This document shows positions 17,942-27,209 of a DNA stretch of 63,399 nt, in pieces (within the stretch, counting starts at the first letter, position 1; every line of letters begins with the position of its first letter). The translations under genes and the position numbers were made by a program. Source of the stretch: Chitinophagaceae bacterium (GTDB lineage: Bacteria; Bacteroidota; Bacteroidia; Cytophagales; Cytophagaceae); assembly GCA_028288365.1 (NCBI GenBank), contig JAQBNU010000050.1:1-63399 (forward strand), written 5' to 3'. Under the pieces are notes generated by a model. It was not told where the DNA came from. It searched no databases and saw nothing but the letters and a program-made list of their open reading frames with translations.

Positions 17942-19143
17942 AGCATACGCCAAACGGCAACCGCGATTCGCATTTGCGTCAAATGCAATTGGACTCTTTA
18001 CTGGAAGTGACAAAGGCCATCAATGCCAACCTTCCGGAGGCTTCTCTCTACAAGATCTATCACTTCACTTTACTAGCTGGACTAGAAATAAAGAAACTCG
18101 CTTTGTTTGTCAATGAAAGTGCCTGGACCTGCAAAGTACATTTCGGAGTGGATGGTGCTATAGGAAAAGAAGCGTTGCCGGAATCTCTTGCAACAATCAA
18201 CAGCATACAAAAAGTAAAACTCGCCGGATTGTTTTCTTCTTTGGACCTGGCCATTCCTGTCAAACACAAAGATAAAATACTGGCTATTCTTTTATTGGAA
18301 GGAACACACAACGAAGAAGAACAAGATACTTCTTTCATACAAACGTTTACCAACATCACGCTGGTCGCCATTGAAAACAAACGCCTCGCGCGTCTCAACC
18401 TCGAGCAAGAGGCTTTGAAAAAAGAAATTGAGATCGCCAAAAGAGTGCAGCAAAATTTAATTCCTACGCATTTACCGCAGACCAAGCAATTGCAAATGTT
18501 TGCGTCTTACTATCCCAATAAAATTGTAGGTGGAGATTATTACGATTACATTCCTTTAGATGATAACCGTTTTTATGTCTGCATCGCGGATGTATCGGGC
18601 AAGGGAATTCCAGCGGCCTTGTTGATGTCTAATTTCCAGGCTTGCTTGCGTACATTGGTGTTATACACCAGTGATTTAAAAGACATCATTAAAAGACTCA
18701 ACGAACAAGTCTATAACCACACCAAAGGAGAGAAATTCATTACTGTTTTTCTCGCCTACATCGACATCAAAGAAGGGACTTTGCGTTGCATCAATGCCGG
18801 ACATAATCCTCCGTTGTTATTGGAAGCAGCAGGCTATCAATGGTTGGATAAAGGAACCTGCATTTTGGGAATGTTTGAAAAATTACCTTTTGTGGATGAG
18901 ATGAGTGTTGCCATACCTTCGAAGGTGCGTCTGTTTGCCTATACAGACGGCGTATCCGAAGTCATGAACAATCGTGGAGATGAATTTGGTCAGGAAGGAT
19001 TGTTTGATTTTATTTCACAGTCAAAAGAAATGTCGGATGCCATGCACCTTGAATTGTACGAACACATGACGAAGTTTAAAGAAGACCAGGACTTTCCTGA
19101 TGACATCACTTACCTCAGCTGCATCATAGATCCTACCGCTTAA
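17935..19143 (+). CDS. SpoIIE/RsbU-type PP2C phosphatase with N-terminal GAF-like domain
   Basis: In this 402-residue protein, residues 20-160 look like a GAF sensor domain. A helical linker (IEIAKRVQQNLIP) leads to a SpoIIE-family PP2C domain: metal-binding Asp residues in VGGDYYDY and ADVSGKG, AGHNPPLL and the late DDITYL. Such enzymes dephosphorylate anti-sigma antagonists or similar partners in partner-switching pathways. It overlaps the permease gene by 7 nt. No antagonist or kinase gene is next to it. Confidence 0.9.
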   Translation: MVEHTPNGNRDSHLRQMQLDSLLEVTKAINANLPEASLYKIYHFTLLAGLEIKKLALFVNESAWTCKVHFGVDGAIGKEALPESLATINSIQKVKLAGLFSSLDLAIPVKHKDKILAILLLEGTHNEEEQDTSFIQTFTNITLVAIENKRLARLNLEQEALKKEIEIAKRVQQNLIPTHLPQTKQLQMFASYYPNKIVGGDYYDYIPLDDNRFYVCIADVSGKGIPAALLMSNFQACLRTLVLYTSDLKDIIKRLNEQVYNHTKGEKFITVFLAYIDIKEGTLRCINAGHNPPLLLEAAGYQWLDKGTCILGMFEKLPFVDEMSVAIPSKVRLFAYTDGVSEVMNNRGDEFGQEGLFDFISQSKEMSDAMHLELYEHMTKFKEDQDFPDDITYLSCIIDPTA

Positions 19144-19146
19144 AGA

Positions 19147-19998
19147 TTACGCCACCAGGTCGTCAAAATCTTTTCTGTCCTTCACCAATAAAAACAACAA
19201 CGTGATCAGGAAGGTGCTGAAGCAGGCGCTTGCCACGATGAACATGCGTTTAGGTTTTTCCTTTTTTCTATTCGGTATCGCTTTTTCAATGACTTGTACC
19301 GTTTTGATGTCATCGCTAATGGCTTCCAGGTTTACTTCCGCTTCTTTCATTCTGGAGAAGGCATGAAACATTTCCATGCTGGTTACTTCACGACCAGGTG
19401 AATCTTTATCCTGCTTTTTGATGTAAGCTAAAATGTCGTTCAGGCTATCCAGTCCGTTGTACTTTTCTGCCATTACTTTTTTATATGTAACGAATTGTTT
19501 CATGATGGCATCTTTGACTACGGATTTATTGATGAGGTCAATTTGATTCACTACATCGTTTGCAATCAAGGCAGCGGTATCCGGACTTTCATCATAGAAG
19601 GTAATAGCGATGGCTCCTTTATTCGTTTCTTTTACGGCTAAATTACCATAGTACTCATTGCGAAGGTAAAAGGCATCGCTCGCATTGTTCGTATCGTATT
19701 CGTAACGTTTGTCAAGATCGTATTTGTGTATGATGTAATCTCTGATTTCACCTGATTCAGCAAGCGCCTGTGTGCGGTTCATGTCTTCTACTGTTCCATA
19801 AAGCTCCATGTAGGAAAACTTTGTTCTCGGATCGTAAGACTTAGGACTTAAAGGGAAAAGCACTGTTGTCGAAGAGTATATTACAGGGAGTATAAATGCA
19901 ATGACTGTACTGACTATAAAAGTGGAAATGAAGACCAGTAAAAAATACTTGCTGCCTTTTTTTATAATGTTCAATACAGTTAAAATATTAATTTCCAT
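19147..19998 (-). CDS. Wzz-like polysaccharide co-polymerase
   Basis: The 283-residue protein has one transmembrane segment near the N-terminus (about 18-38) and another near the C-terminus (about 250-270), with a mostly alpha-helical periplasmic domain between them. This is the layout of chain-length determinants. No tyrosine-kinase domain is attached. It overlaps the upstream O-antigen polymerase/ligase gene by 11 nt, so both are co-expressed and probably set polymer length together. Confidence 0.78.
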   Translation of the reverse strand: MEINILTVLNIIKKGSKYFLLVFISTFIVSTVIAFILPVIYSSTTVLFPLSPKSYDPRTKFSYMELYGTVEDMNRTQALAESGEIRDYIIHKYDLDKRYEYDTNNASDAFYLRNEYYGNLAVKETNKGAIAITFYDESPDTAALIANDVVNQIDLINKSVVKDAIMKQFVTYKKVMAEKYNGLDSLNDILAYIKKQDKDSPGREVTSMEMFHAFSRMKEAEVNLEAISDDIKTVQVIEKAIPNRKKEKPKRMFIVASACFSTFLITLLFLLVKDRKDFDDLVA

Positions 19999-21460
19999 TT
20001 GAGTGTGTTGTTTTGGTAAGAAGGATTGCTCTCTTTTTTTCTATGGCAAGCAGAATTATTCCTGCATTGAAAATAAAGAACAGAGAAGCGGATTTATCAA
20101 TATCTAGAAAGTTATTAAAAAAAGAGTGAAAGACAAAGGTGATGTATCCACCAAGTAGTGCTTTGATGTATAATTTTTCTTTTTCGTCGGTGCTTTCATA
20201 ATATAAGTTAAAAGCTTCCCTGACGGTTAAAAGTATGCAAACTGCAAAAGCAATGATCGCAAAGAGCCCGCTTTCTGCGGCATAAAGTAAATACTGAGAG
20301 TGCGCGGTACCTCCTATGCCCTGTGAAAAATGATCACTGGCACGACTGACACTAATGGGTGTTTTATCTTCTGGACGTTGAAAAGGAATGAAGTTAAATT
20401 GGTAAGTACCAGGTCCATGACCACTTAATGGTTTACTGCCAAACATGCTCAGTGCGGATTTCCATCGGTTGATTCGCTCCAGGTTAGAGATGTCGGTAGA
20501 AATGTTTCCAACGGACTTGAGCTGATCAGAAACTTCTGCACGACGGGACTTGGAATCACTGCGGTTTTGAGAAAGAAATTCCACAACAGGTTCCTGAAAG
20601 ACAAGCACCAATAAGAGAAAGGCGATCAATCCGGTCGTTAATTTTTTAATGGGGATTCGGAGTTGTAATAAATAATAGACACCTAAGATTACAATCAGAC
20701 TCATCCATACCGCTCTGCTGTAGGTAGTGAAAATGGCAATACCAAATAGGGCAAGGACTGCGATGTAAAATGATTTGATGAAAAGGGACGAAGATGTTTT
20801 GATCCAATAATAGAGCATAGGAATGAAGAAAGCCATGCAGGTTCCATAAATCGTATGATCAGAAAAGAAAGGAGGAGGCACACGCATCGCCATTTGTCTG
20901 TCAAAACCAATTGAAGCATGTTTTATAGTCGTGAATAAACAAACGATCACAAGGCCGGCAAAATAATACCAGATGGCGTGTTTGATCTTTAGTGCAGCGT
21001 CTTTACGGTACACAAACCACTGCAGGTAAAAAGTAGTAAGGTATAAAGTGAAAATCAGGAAAGATTTGATAGAAACGAAAGGAAGATTGGATTCATAGGT
21101 GGCGTAGCATAAGGCACACCATAGGACAAGCAAAGCTCCTGAAACCGGATGGTAATCATTGGTTCTCCAGAGCTTGCGATAAGCCATGAGATTAACAGCT
21201 GTAAAGCAGAAGATGACTAAGGCGATCAACTCGGAGGGAAACATCATTTCTCCTAATCCCGGTAGGCTCAACTCAAAAGATAAGGGGATAGAGAAAAAGA
21301 AAATATTATTGAGGGTATCCATGCCATTCAGCAGGATCACAAAAAAAACAAACAGCGTAGCAATGACGATGGGAGACCAGGGACTTACGCTCAAGGTAAG
21401 CAGGGTACAAGCCAACACGGCAAACAAAAACCAGCATGCTTTTTTTGAAAGAGGTGTCAC
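19988..21460 (-). CDS. O-antigen polymerase/ligase (Wzy/WaaL family)
   Basis: The 490-residue polytopic protein has about twelve hydrophobic segments. A large external loop in the second half contains SGHGPGTYQFN and GGTAHSQYLLYAAESG, the latter typical of the Wzy_C domain shared by O-antigen polymerases and ligases. A GTG at 21460 is the likely start since no early ATG exists. It would polymerise or ligate undecaprenyl-linked glycan. The divergent flippase gene lies about 140 bp away. Confidence 0.8.
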   Translation of the reverse strand: MTPLSKKACWFLFAVLACTLLTLSVSPWSPIVIATLFVFFVILLNGMDTLNNIFFFSIPLSFELSLPGLGEMMFPSELIALVIFCFTAVNLMAYRKLWRTNDYHPVSGALLVLWCALCYATYESNLPFVSIKSFLIFTLYLTTFYLQWFVYRKDAALKIKHAIWYYFAGLVIVCLFTTIKHASIGFDRQMAMRVPPPFFSDHTIYGTCMAFFIPMLYYWIKTSSSLFIKSFYIAVLALFGIAIFTTYSRAVWMSLIVILGVYYLLQLRIPIKKLTTGLIAFLLLVLVFQEPVVEFLSQNRSDSKSRRAEVSDQLKSVGNISTDISNLERINRWKSALSMFGSKPLSGHGPGTYQFNFIPFQRPEDKTPISVSRASDHFSQGIGGTAHSQYLLYAAESGLFAIIAFAVCILLTVREAFNLYYESTDEKEKLYIKALLGGYITFVFHSFFNNFLDIDKSASLFFIFNAGIILLAIEKKRAILLTKTTHSNGN

Positions 21461-21597
21461 TAAAAAGGGTTAAACGGTTAGTGCCAAATAAATTCAGGCA
21501 TTAAATCTACTAATAATACCATTGTGAAGGAAATCTCGCTTCGCATTTTTCTGTAAAAATGACTTTTTAACATTAACTTAGCTTTGCTAATTTTAGT

Positions 21598-23027
21598 ATG
21601 TCTTTAGCAAAATTATTAAAAAGTTTATTGGAAATATCGGTCTGATTGTCGTGCTTAATTTTTTGATTAAGCCCATCTGGCTTGTTCTGGATAACAAGGT
21701 ACAAGATACTATAGGCCATCATGATTATGGCGTATTTGCCGCTTTGTTCTCTCTCTCTTTTCTTTTTGCAACACTGTCAGATTTTGGAATCAATCAATAC
21801 GTGACCAAAAAAATGGCAGGTGAACCGGATAAAATAGAGGAAGTCTTCCCCGTTGCCTTAGGATTTAAGTTACTGTTGATGATTTTTTATCCTATTCTCA
21901 TGACTGTCATCGGTTTTGTGATGGGCTATACGTTACAGGAGTTGTATTTTCTCTGGCTCTTATCTGTCTTTCAGGCCGCGATACAACTTGTGATGTTTTT
22001 TAGAGCAAACTTCCAGGCGCATCAAAAATTCTTCGTGGATTCTTTTGCTTCCATTCTGGACAAAGTATTACTGATTGTGTTTTTGTTGGTGGTCTTTCAG
22101 ATTCACATCTCTGTAGAAAGTTTCATCTATGCACGTGTATTTTCTATATTGGCAACGATAGTTCTCGTATACATTTTTTACATCTACACGTGTCACTGGC
22201 ACAATCATTCTTTAAACAGTGCTACACTTTTTCCTCTCATTCGTCAAAGCCTTCCTTTTGCGATGGTCACAGTATTGTATTCGTTTAACGAACGGGTAGA
22301 CCAGGTCATGATCGAGCGTTTGTTAGGCGGCACGGATTCTGGTTTGTACGCGGGTGCCTACCGCTGGCTGGATGCAGTGATGATGTATTTGTGGATCGTG
22401 TTGCCGATGTTCTTCGCACGCTTTGCTTTCCTGAAAGAGGACTCGTTGTCTTTGTACCGCACGTTCAAGATTGGTCATGTCATTGCCTTTCTACCGATGG
22501 CGATGATTTCAGGTTTTGTGTTTTTATATCCTGAAAAATTATTTGTGTTGTTTGTACACAGTTCCTTCGAAGAAATTGAAGTGATGTCCAATGTATTGAG
22601 CATCCTGTTCATTGCTTCATTGCTTCATGGCCTATTTGCGATCTACAGTACCTTGCTCACGTCTACCGGTTATGAAAAGCAAACCAGCCTCATGATTTTA
22701 GTGAGTGTCTTGTGTAACATGTTGCTGAACCTGATCTTTGTTCCGCTGTATGGCATATACGCTTCGGCATGGGCCACGGTAGTTTCTACGGTATTCTTAT
22801 CTGTGGCGTACATCGTTTACATTCGAAAAAATAACATTGTACAAATTCCAGTGCAAACGATTCTCAAGCTTGCTTGTGCCTTTGGAGTGTTTATGTTGTT
22901 GTATTATGGATTGACATTTACATCCATGGCCTGGTATATCAATACCATCCTTGCAGGACTTTTTTTACTCCTTGTTTCCTGGATGTTGGGCTTATTACAT
23001 TTTAAAGAATTTATAAATAAATCGTAA
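21598..23027 (+). CDS. Wzx-type polysaccharide flippase (N-terminus split by frame change)
   Basis: From a GTG at 21651 the frame encodes 458 residues with about twelve to fourteen membrane helices, matching the MATE/Wzx polysaccharide exporter superfamily (DFGINQYVTKKMAG near the start). GTG is a poor start because codons just upstream in that frame read KFIGNIGLIVV, a natural first helix. The best ATG, at 21598 (MSLAKLLK), is in another frame and hits TGA after 15 codons. A -1 change at the A5 run 21618-21622 joins them into MSLAKLLKKFIGNIGLIVV. It would export lipid-linked repeat units. Confidence 0.8.
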
Positions 23028-23028
23028 G

Positions 23029-23682
23029 GTGAACGTTTACGGCATTCGTCATATATTGTCCCGCTTGTTTCCTCATTTCGTTTGGCGTGGCAGCACTTCG
23101 GGCAAAACGCTTTACCTCACCTTTGACGATGGTCCGGTAGAAGGCGTGACGGAATGGGTGTTGGATCTATTGAAAGAAAAAAAAGTAAAGGCGACTTTTT
23201 TTGTCGTCGGAGATAACGTGAAGAAATTTCCTGTTGTGATGCAACGTGTAGCCACCGAACAATCTTACGCCAACCATACTTTTCATCATGTGAAGGGTTG
23301 GTCCTGTTCTTTGGAACACTACCTGCAGGAAATAAAAAGATGCGACGAAGCGTTGAAGGATGTAACGGGCTATGCTGTTTCTTCCAAACAATCTGCACTG
23401 TTTGCCAAACCGCTGTTTCGCCCGCCCTATGGACGAATTAAAGGAAGCCAGGTGAAAGAGGTATTGCCTCAGTATGAAATCATCATGTGGGATGTACTGA
23501 CCGGCGACTACGACAAGCATTTGAATATTGAACGGGCGTTGCGCAGGAGTTGTCAACAAACAAGACCGGGAAGCATCATTGTGTTTCACGACAGTTACAA
23601 AGCAGAGCGACAAATGAAAACCATGTTGCCTCGTTACATCGATTATTGTTTGGAACAAGGCTATACCTTTGAATGGTTATGA
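23029..23682 (+). CDS. Polysaccharide deacetylase (NodB domain)
   Basis: The 217-residue protein starts at a GTG immediately after the flippase stop. The NodB homology domain shows TFDDGP (catalytic and metal Asp, about residues 33-38), the metal His pair in NHTFHH, and RPPYGR. It removes N-acetyl groups from a glycan or peptidoglycan. There is no signal peptide, and an operon of polysaccharide genes surrounds it, so a cytoplasmic or inner-membrane glycan-modifying role fits. The stop overlaps the next start (ATGA). Confidence 0.88.
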   Translation: MNVYGIRHILSRLFPHFVWRGSTSGKTLYLTFDDGPVEGVTEWVLDLLKEKKVKATFFVVGDNVKKFPVVMQRVATEQSYANHTFHHVKGWSCSLEHYLQEIKRCDEALKDVTGYAVSSKQSALFAKPLFRPPYGRIKGSQVKEVLPQYEIIMWDVLTGDYDKHLNIERALRRSCQQTRPGSIIVFHDSYKAERQMKTMLPRYIDYCLEQGYTFEWL

Positions 23683-24800
23683 TCGTGCATTACTTTTACC
23701 TCTTCGTAGCAATCGTACTGATCGTCTATTACAGCATGACGCTTGTGCAATTTGTCGTGTTGCTGAGAAAGAAAAAAGATTCACTCGCACTCACACACGA
23801 ACCGCATGTAGCCGTGTTGATAGCGGCACGCAACGAAGAAGAAAATATCATCCGTTGTTTGGAAGCCTTGGTGCAACAAAATTATCCCAAAGATAAACTG
23901 CAGATTCTGGTAGGAGACGATGCTTCCGACGACGACACGGCTGCATTGGTCAGCGAGTTCATGCAACGTTACGATAACATTGAATTGGTTTCCATTACAC
24001 CTTCCACTCAAACCAACCTCAAGGGAAAGACCAACGTGTTGGCTACGTTGTTTAAAAAAGTCACCGGTGAATTTGCTTTCATCACCGATGCGGACATCGC
24101 CGTGAATCCCAACTGGATCAAAGGCATGTTGGCAGGTTTGGAACAGCAACAAGCGGATGCTGCTTCGGGTACGACTTTCGTGGAACACCACAACAGTTTT
24201 CAATTGTTTCAAACCATCGAATGGATGGAAGCACTCGGCTTTTTATATACGGCTGATCAGTTGAAGATAAAAGTAACAGCAGTAGGCAACAACATGGTCA
24301 TCAGTAAAAAATCATACGACGATGTAGGTGGTTATGAAGCCATTCCTTTTTCGGTGACAGAAGACTTGGACCTTTACCTTGAACTCAAGAAAAAAAACTA
24401 TACACACCGCATGTTCCTCGGTGCACAGGCACTCGTGTGGACGAAAGCGTTGGACAGTTTCAAGGCCTTACTCAAACAGCGTAAGCGCTGGATGAAAGGC
24501 GTAGAGCGCACACCTATCATTTGTCAAATGTATTTATCCATTCATGCGTCCTTCCTTTTTTTTATTGTTGCCATCGCGACCTATGATATCTATTTAGGCA
24601 TAGCCTTGTATTTAGTAGCAGTTGCTACACATGCTATACGTGTAGCCTTGATGTGCAGAGTGACAGAAGTTTCCTTCAAACCTTCCTGGTGGGGACATTT
24701 ACTGATACTGGAACTGTATCAGTTTTTGTTTACCGTTTGTTTGTTGGTATATTATATCTGGCCCACGGGCATAGAATGGAAGAAGAGGCGATATGTCTAA
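23679..24800 (+). CDS. Membrane glycosyltransferase family 2
   Basis: The ATG at 23679 overlaps the deacetylase stop by ATGA; an ATG at 23673 is also in frame. The roughly 373-residue GT2 protein has an N-terminal helix, the fold start VAVLIAARNEEENI, a DDAS motif, ITDADI, a TEDLDLY acceptor-site motif and QRKRW (LKQRKRWMKG), then C-terminal helices. It belongs to the cellulose-synthase-like branch of GT2. It overlaps tatD by 8 nt. Confidence 0.88.
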   Translation: MIVHYFYLFVAIVLIVYYSMTLVQFVVLLRKKKDSLALTHEPHVAVLIAARNEEENIIRCLEALVQQNYPKDKLQILVGDDASDDDTAALVSEFMQRYDNIELVSITPSTQTNLKGKTNVLATLFKKVTGEFAFITDADIAVNPNWIKGMLAGLEQQQADAASGTTFVEHHNSFQLFQTIEWMEALGFLYTADQLKIKVTAVGNNMVISKKSYDDVGGYEAIPFSVTEDLDLYLELKKKNYTHRMFLGAQALVWTKALDSFKALLKQRKRWMKGVERTPIICQMYLSIHASFLFFIVAIATYDIYLGIALYLVAVATHAIRVALMCRVTEVSFKPSWWGHLLILELYQFLFTVCLLVYYIWPTGIEWKKRRYV

Positions 24801-25566
24801 GATCATAGAAACACATGCCCATTTGTACTCGGAAGAGTTCAAAGCTGACATCGATCAACTGCTGGAACAGGCGCAGTTGGCTGGCGTAGCGCAATTCGTC
24901 ATGCCTAACGTAGACGAGACCTCTATCGATGGCATGATGGAACTGGAAGAAAAATACAAAGGCATTTGTTATGCCAGCATGGGTTTGCATCCCTGTTACG
25001 TGAAGAAAGAATTTGAAAAACAATTGTACCTTGTTGAAGACTGGTTGAATAAACGGAAGTTTGTTTCGGTAGGAGAGATCGGCATCGACTTGCATTGGGA
25101 CAAGATGACCTTGCCCTGGCAGGAAGAAGCCTTGAAGATACAATTGAAGTTGGCCGCGAAACATCAACTGCCAGTAATTTTGCATACACGCAATGCGTTT
25201 CAGGAAACTTACGACATCCTTCAGTCGTTGGCTTTGCCGCAATTGAAAGGCGTGTTCCATTGTTTTTCAGGAACAGTCAAAGAAGCGGAAGCCGCGATAG
25301 AACTGGGTTTCCAGCTGGGCATAGGAGGTGTCATTACCTTTAAAAATGGAGGATTGGATAAAGTGGTGACGGAGTTGCCCCTGGAGTCTTTGGTATTGGA
25401 AACAGACTGTCCCTACCTGGCGCCGATCCCGCACCGTGGAAAAAGAAACGAACCTTCTTTCATCGCTATCGTAGCACACAAGGTAGCCGAAGTGAAAAAC
25501 ATACCGGTGGAAGAAGTCATCAATAGAACAACTGCTAACGCTAAACAACTCTTTTATGCGCTTTAA
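24793..25566 (+). CDS. tatD: TatD-family metal-dependent deoxyribonuclease
   Basis: The 257-residue TIM-barrel hydrolase carries the TatD signatures: ETHAHLYSEEF (metal His pair), VGEIGID, LHTRNAF, FHCFSGT and LETDCPYLAP. TatD enzymes are 3'-5' exonucleases implicated in DNA repair or turnover. It overlaps its neighbours on both sides, so it is co-translated with the glycosyltransferase and asparaginase, though no functional link is obvious. Confidence 0.93.
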   Translation: MSKIIETHAHLYSEEFKADIDQLLEQAQLAGVAQFVMPNVDETSIDGMMELEEKYKGICYASMGLHPCYVKKEFEKQLYLVEDWLNKRKFVSVGEIGIDLHWDKMTLPWQEEALKIQLKLAAKHQLPVILHTRNAFQETYDILQSLALPQLKGVFHCFSGTVKEAEAAIELGFQLGIGGVITFKNGGLDKVVTELPLESLVLETDCPYLAPIPHRGKRNEPSFIAIVAHKVAEVKNIPVEEVINRTTANAKQLFYAL

Positions 25567-26638
25567 GAAAGATCCTTTTTTAGTGAACCGTTCTCCCTTT
25601 GGGATTGAAGTATTGGTGATCTATACCGGTGGTACCATGGGCATGGGCATTGGCTCTACAACGAGTAAAGACGAAGTCTTACTGCCGCGTGATTTCTCTC
25701 GTTTGTCGGAAGCGGTTCCGGAGTTGCTTCGTTTAAATGCCAACATCACCTTGATCGCTGTAGAGAAGCCTTTAGATTCTTCCAATGTGAAGCCTTCCGA
25801 TTGGATTGATTTAGCTGTATTGATTGGAGAGCAGGCAGATCGTTACGATGGATTCGTCGTCTTGCACGGTACAGATACTACGGCTTATACGGCTTCTGGC
25901 TTGAGCTTCTTGTTGGAAGGGTTAGATAAGCCTGTTGTATTTACAGGGGCTCAATTGCCTTTGGAATCGGTACGTACCGATGCACGGGAGAACTTGATCA
26001 CGGCCATCATGATTGCCGCGGATCAACACAACAACGAAGCGTGTGTACCGGAAGTTTCTATTTACTTCGATGGTCACTTGTACCGTGCCAACCGTGCCCG
26101 CAAGACGCACAGTGCCTACTTCGATGCCTTCGTTTCTTATAACTATCCTTTATTGGCTGAAGCCGGTATTCGCATCGATTACCACCACGCCAATATCCGC
26201 AAGCCAGGTAAAACGAAATTCAAATACTACAAAGCGTTAGAAGAAAACATCGTCATCGTTCGTTTCTATCCAGGATTGAAACAATCGGTTTTCGAAGCGC
26301 AAACGTCCGATCCGGACATGAAAGGTTTGATTTTGGAAACCTTCGGAATGGGCAATGCACCGACTGATCCCTGGTTGGAACCGACACTGCGCGCCTTGAT
26401 TGTCCGTGGCGTGGTGATCCTCAACATCTCTCAATGTCCCGGCGGTACGGTGGTACAGGGCCGTTACCAAACGAGTAAACACCTCAAGAGCAGCGGCGTA
26501 ATCGGTGGCGGAGACATGAGCACAGAAGCTGCGCTAGCCAAAATGATGTTCGTTCTCGGCAACGAACCCTTCAATCAAAACCCGGCCAAATACCTGCAAG
26601 AAGACCTGAGGGGAGAATTGACGGAGGAAGAAAGATAG
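25556..26638 (+). CDS. ansA: Type I (cytosolic) L-asparaginase
   Basis: The 360-residue protein shows both asparaginase threonine motifs: VIYTGGTMGM near residue 22 and VVLHGTDTTAYTASGLSFLL near residue 100. FTGAQLPLESVRTDARENL is also typical. With no signal peptide it fits the type I cytoplasmic enzyme that hydrolyses asparagine to aspartate and ammonia. It overlaps tatD by 11 nt and ends the operon, about 120 bp before tRNA-Ser. Confidence 0.93.
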   Translation: MRFKKDPFLVNRSPFGIEVLVIYTGGTMGMGIGSTTSKDEVLLPRDFSRLSEAVPELLRLNANITLIAVEKPLDSSNVKPSDWIDLAVLIGEQADRYDGFVVLHGTDTTAYTASGLSFLLEGLDKPVVFTGAQLPLESVRTDARENLITAIMIAADQHNNEACVPEVSIYFDGHLYRANRARKTHSAYFDAFVSYNYPLLAEAGIRIDYHHANIRKPGKTKFKYYKALEENIVIVRFYPGLKQSVFEAQTSDPDMKGLILETFGMGNAPTDPWLEPTLRALIVRGVVILNISQCPGGTVVQGRYQTSKHLKSSGVIGGGDMSTEAALAKMMFVLGNEPFNQNPAKYLQEDLRGELTEEER

Positions 26639-26755
26639 GAGTTGGTAGAACGGAATTTAATTAGTTAATTTGTAGCCCAGTTTAAGAAACAGAAACAGAG
26701 CGGAGAAACAGTGCAATCCATTCTTTTGTTTCATTCTGTTTTTTGTACTGCAATT

Positions 26756-26842
26756 AGAGAGGTGTCCGAGTGGTTGAAGGAGCACGCTTGGAAAGCGTGT
26801 AAACGGGTGACTGTTTCGAGGGTTCGAATCCCTTCCTCTCTA
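26756..26842 (+). tRNA. tRNA-Ser (anticodon GGA)
   Basis: An 87-nt class II tRNA. The acceptor AGAGAGG (26756-26762) pairs with CCTCTCT (26835-26841). The anticodon stem CACGC/GCGTG encloses loop TTGGAAA, giving anticodon GGA. A long variable arm (AAAC...GTTT) is present, and the T arm is GAGGG-TTCGAAT-CCCTT. The serine identity follows from the anticodon and the long variable arm. CCA is not encoded. A terminator follows at once. Confidence 0.95.
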
Positions 26843-26907
26843 CTCTTATGAAGCGTAATGTCCATCCTGCATGGGCGTTACGCTTTTTGTTTTTGTAAGA
26901 GTAACCA
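26833..26907. repeat. tRNA-Ser 3'-end/terminator repeat, copy 1 (candidate attachment site)
   Basis: The last nine nucleotides of the acceptor strand and T arm junction, the spacer CTCTTATG and the terminator hairpin form a segment repeated twice further on. This copy is the functional tRNA end, so by analogy with islands integrated at tRNA genes it would be the attL-like boundary. Confidence 0.6.
26851..26893 (+). terminator. Terminator of tRNA-Ser
   Basis: The stem AAGCGTAA (26851-26858) / TTACGCTT (26878-26885) is followed by a T-rich tract. The tRNA 3' end plus this hairpin is copied in diverged form at about 35374 and 40571. Confidence 0.8.
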
Positions 26908-27209
26908 TTGAGCTGGTTTCTGCAGAAATAAGGGGTAATTTTTTATTGCAGATTAAGAAATCAAAAGAACTACAGATTTTCTTTATTGATATCTATACTA
27001 TTTTATAATAGAAAGAGTAGCACAACAAGTTATTTATAATATACTTATTTTTAGGTACTATAATTGAGCAAATAGTTTAGATCTTTATTTAAGAGTGATG
27101 CCGTTCAAAAGACGTTGTAATCTTCTTTTGAATTTAGAAAAACAAGAAAAATATTTGATTACAGTAAGAGTTAAAAGTGATAAGTGTTTTCATATAACCA
27201 CACAATTTT
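26908..27209. other. AT-rich gap upstream of a T9SS protein gene
   Basis: No convincing gene, repeat or RNA was seen. The segment is strongly AT-rich and presumably holds the promoter of the gene starting at 27210. Confidence 0.4.
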
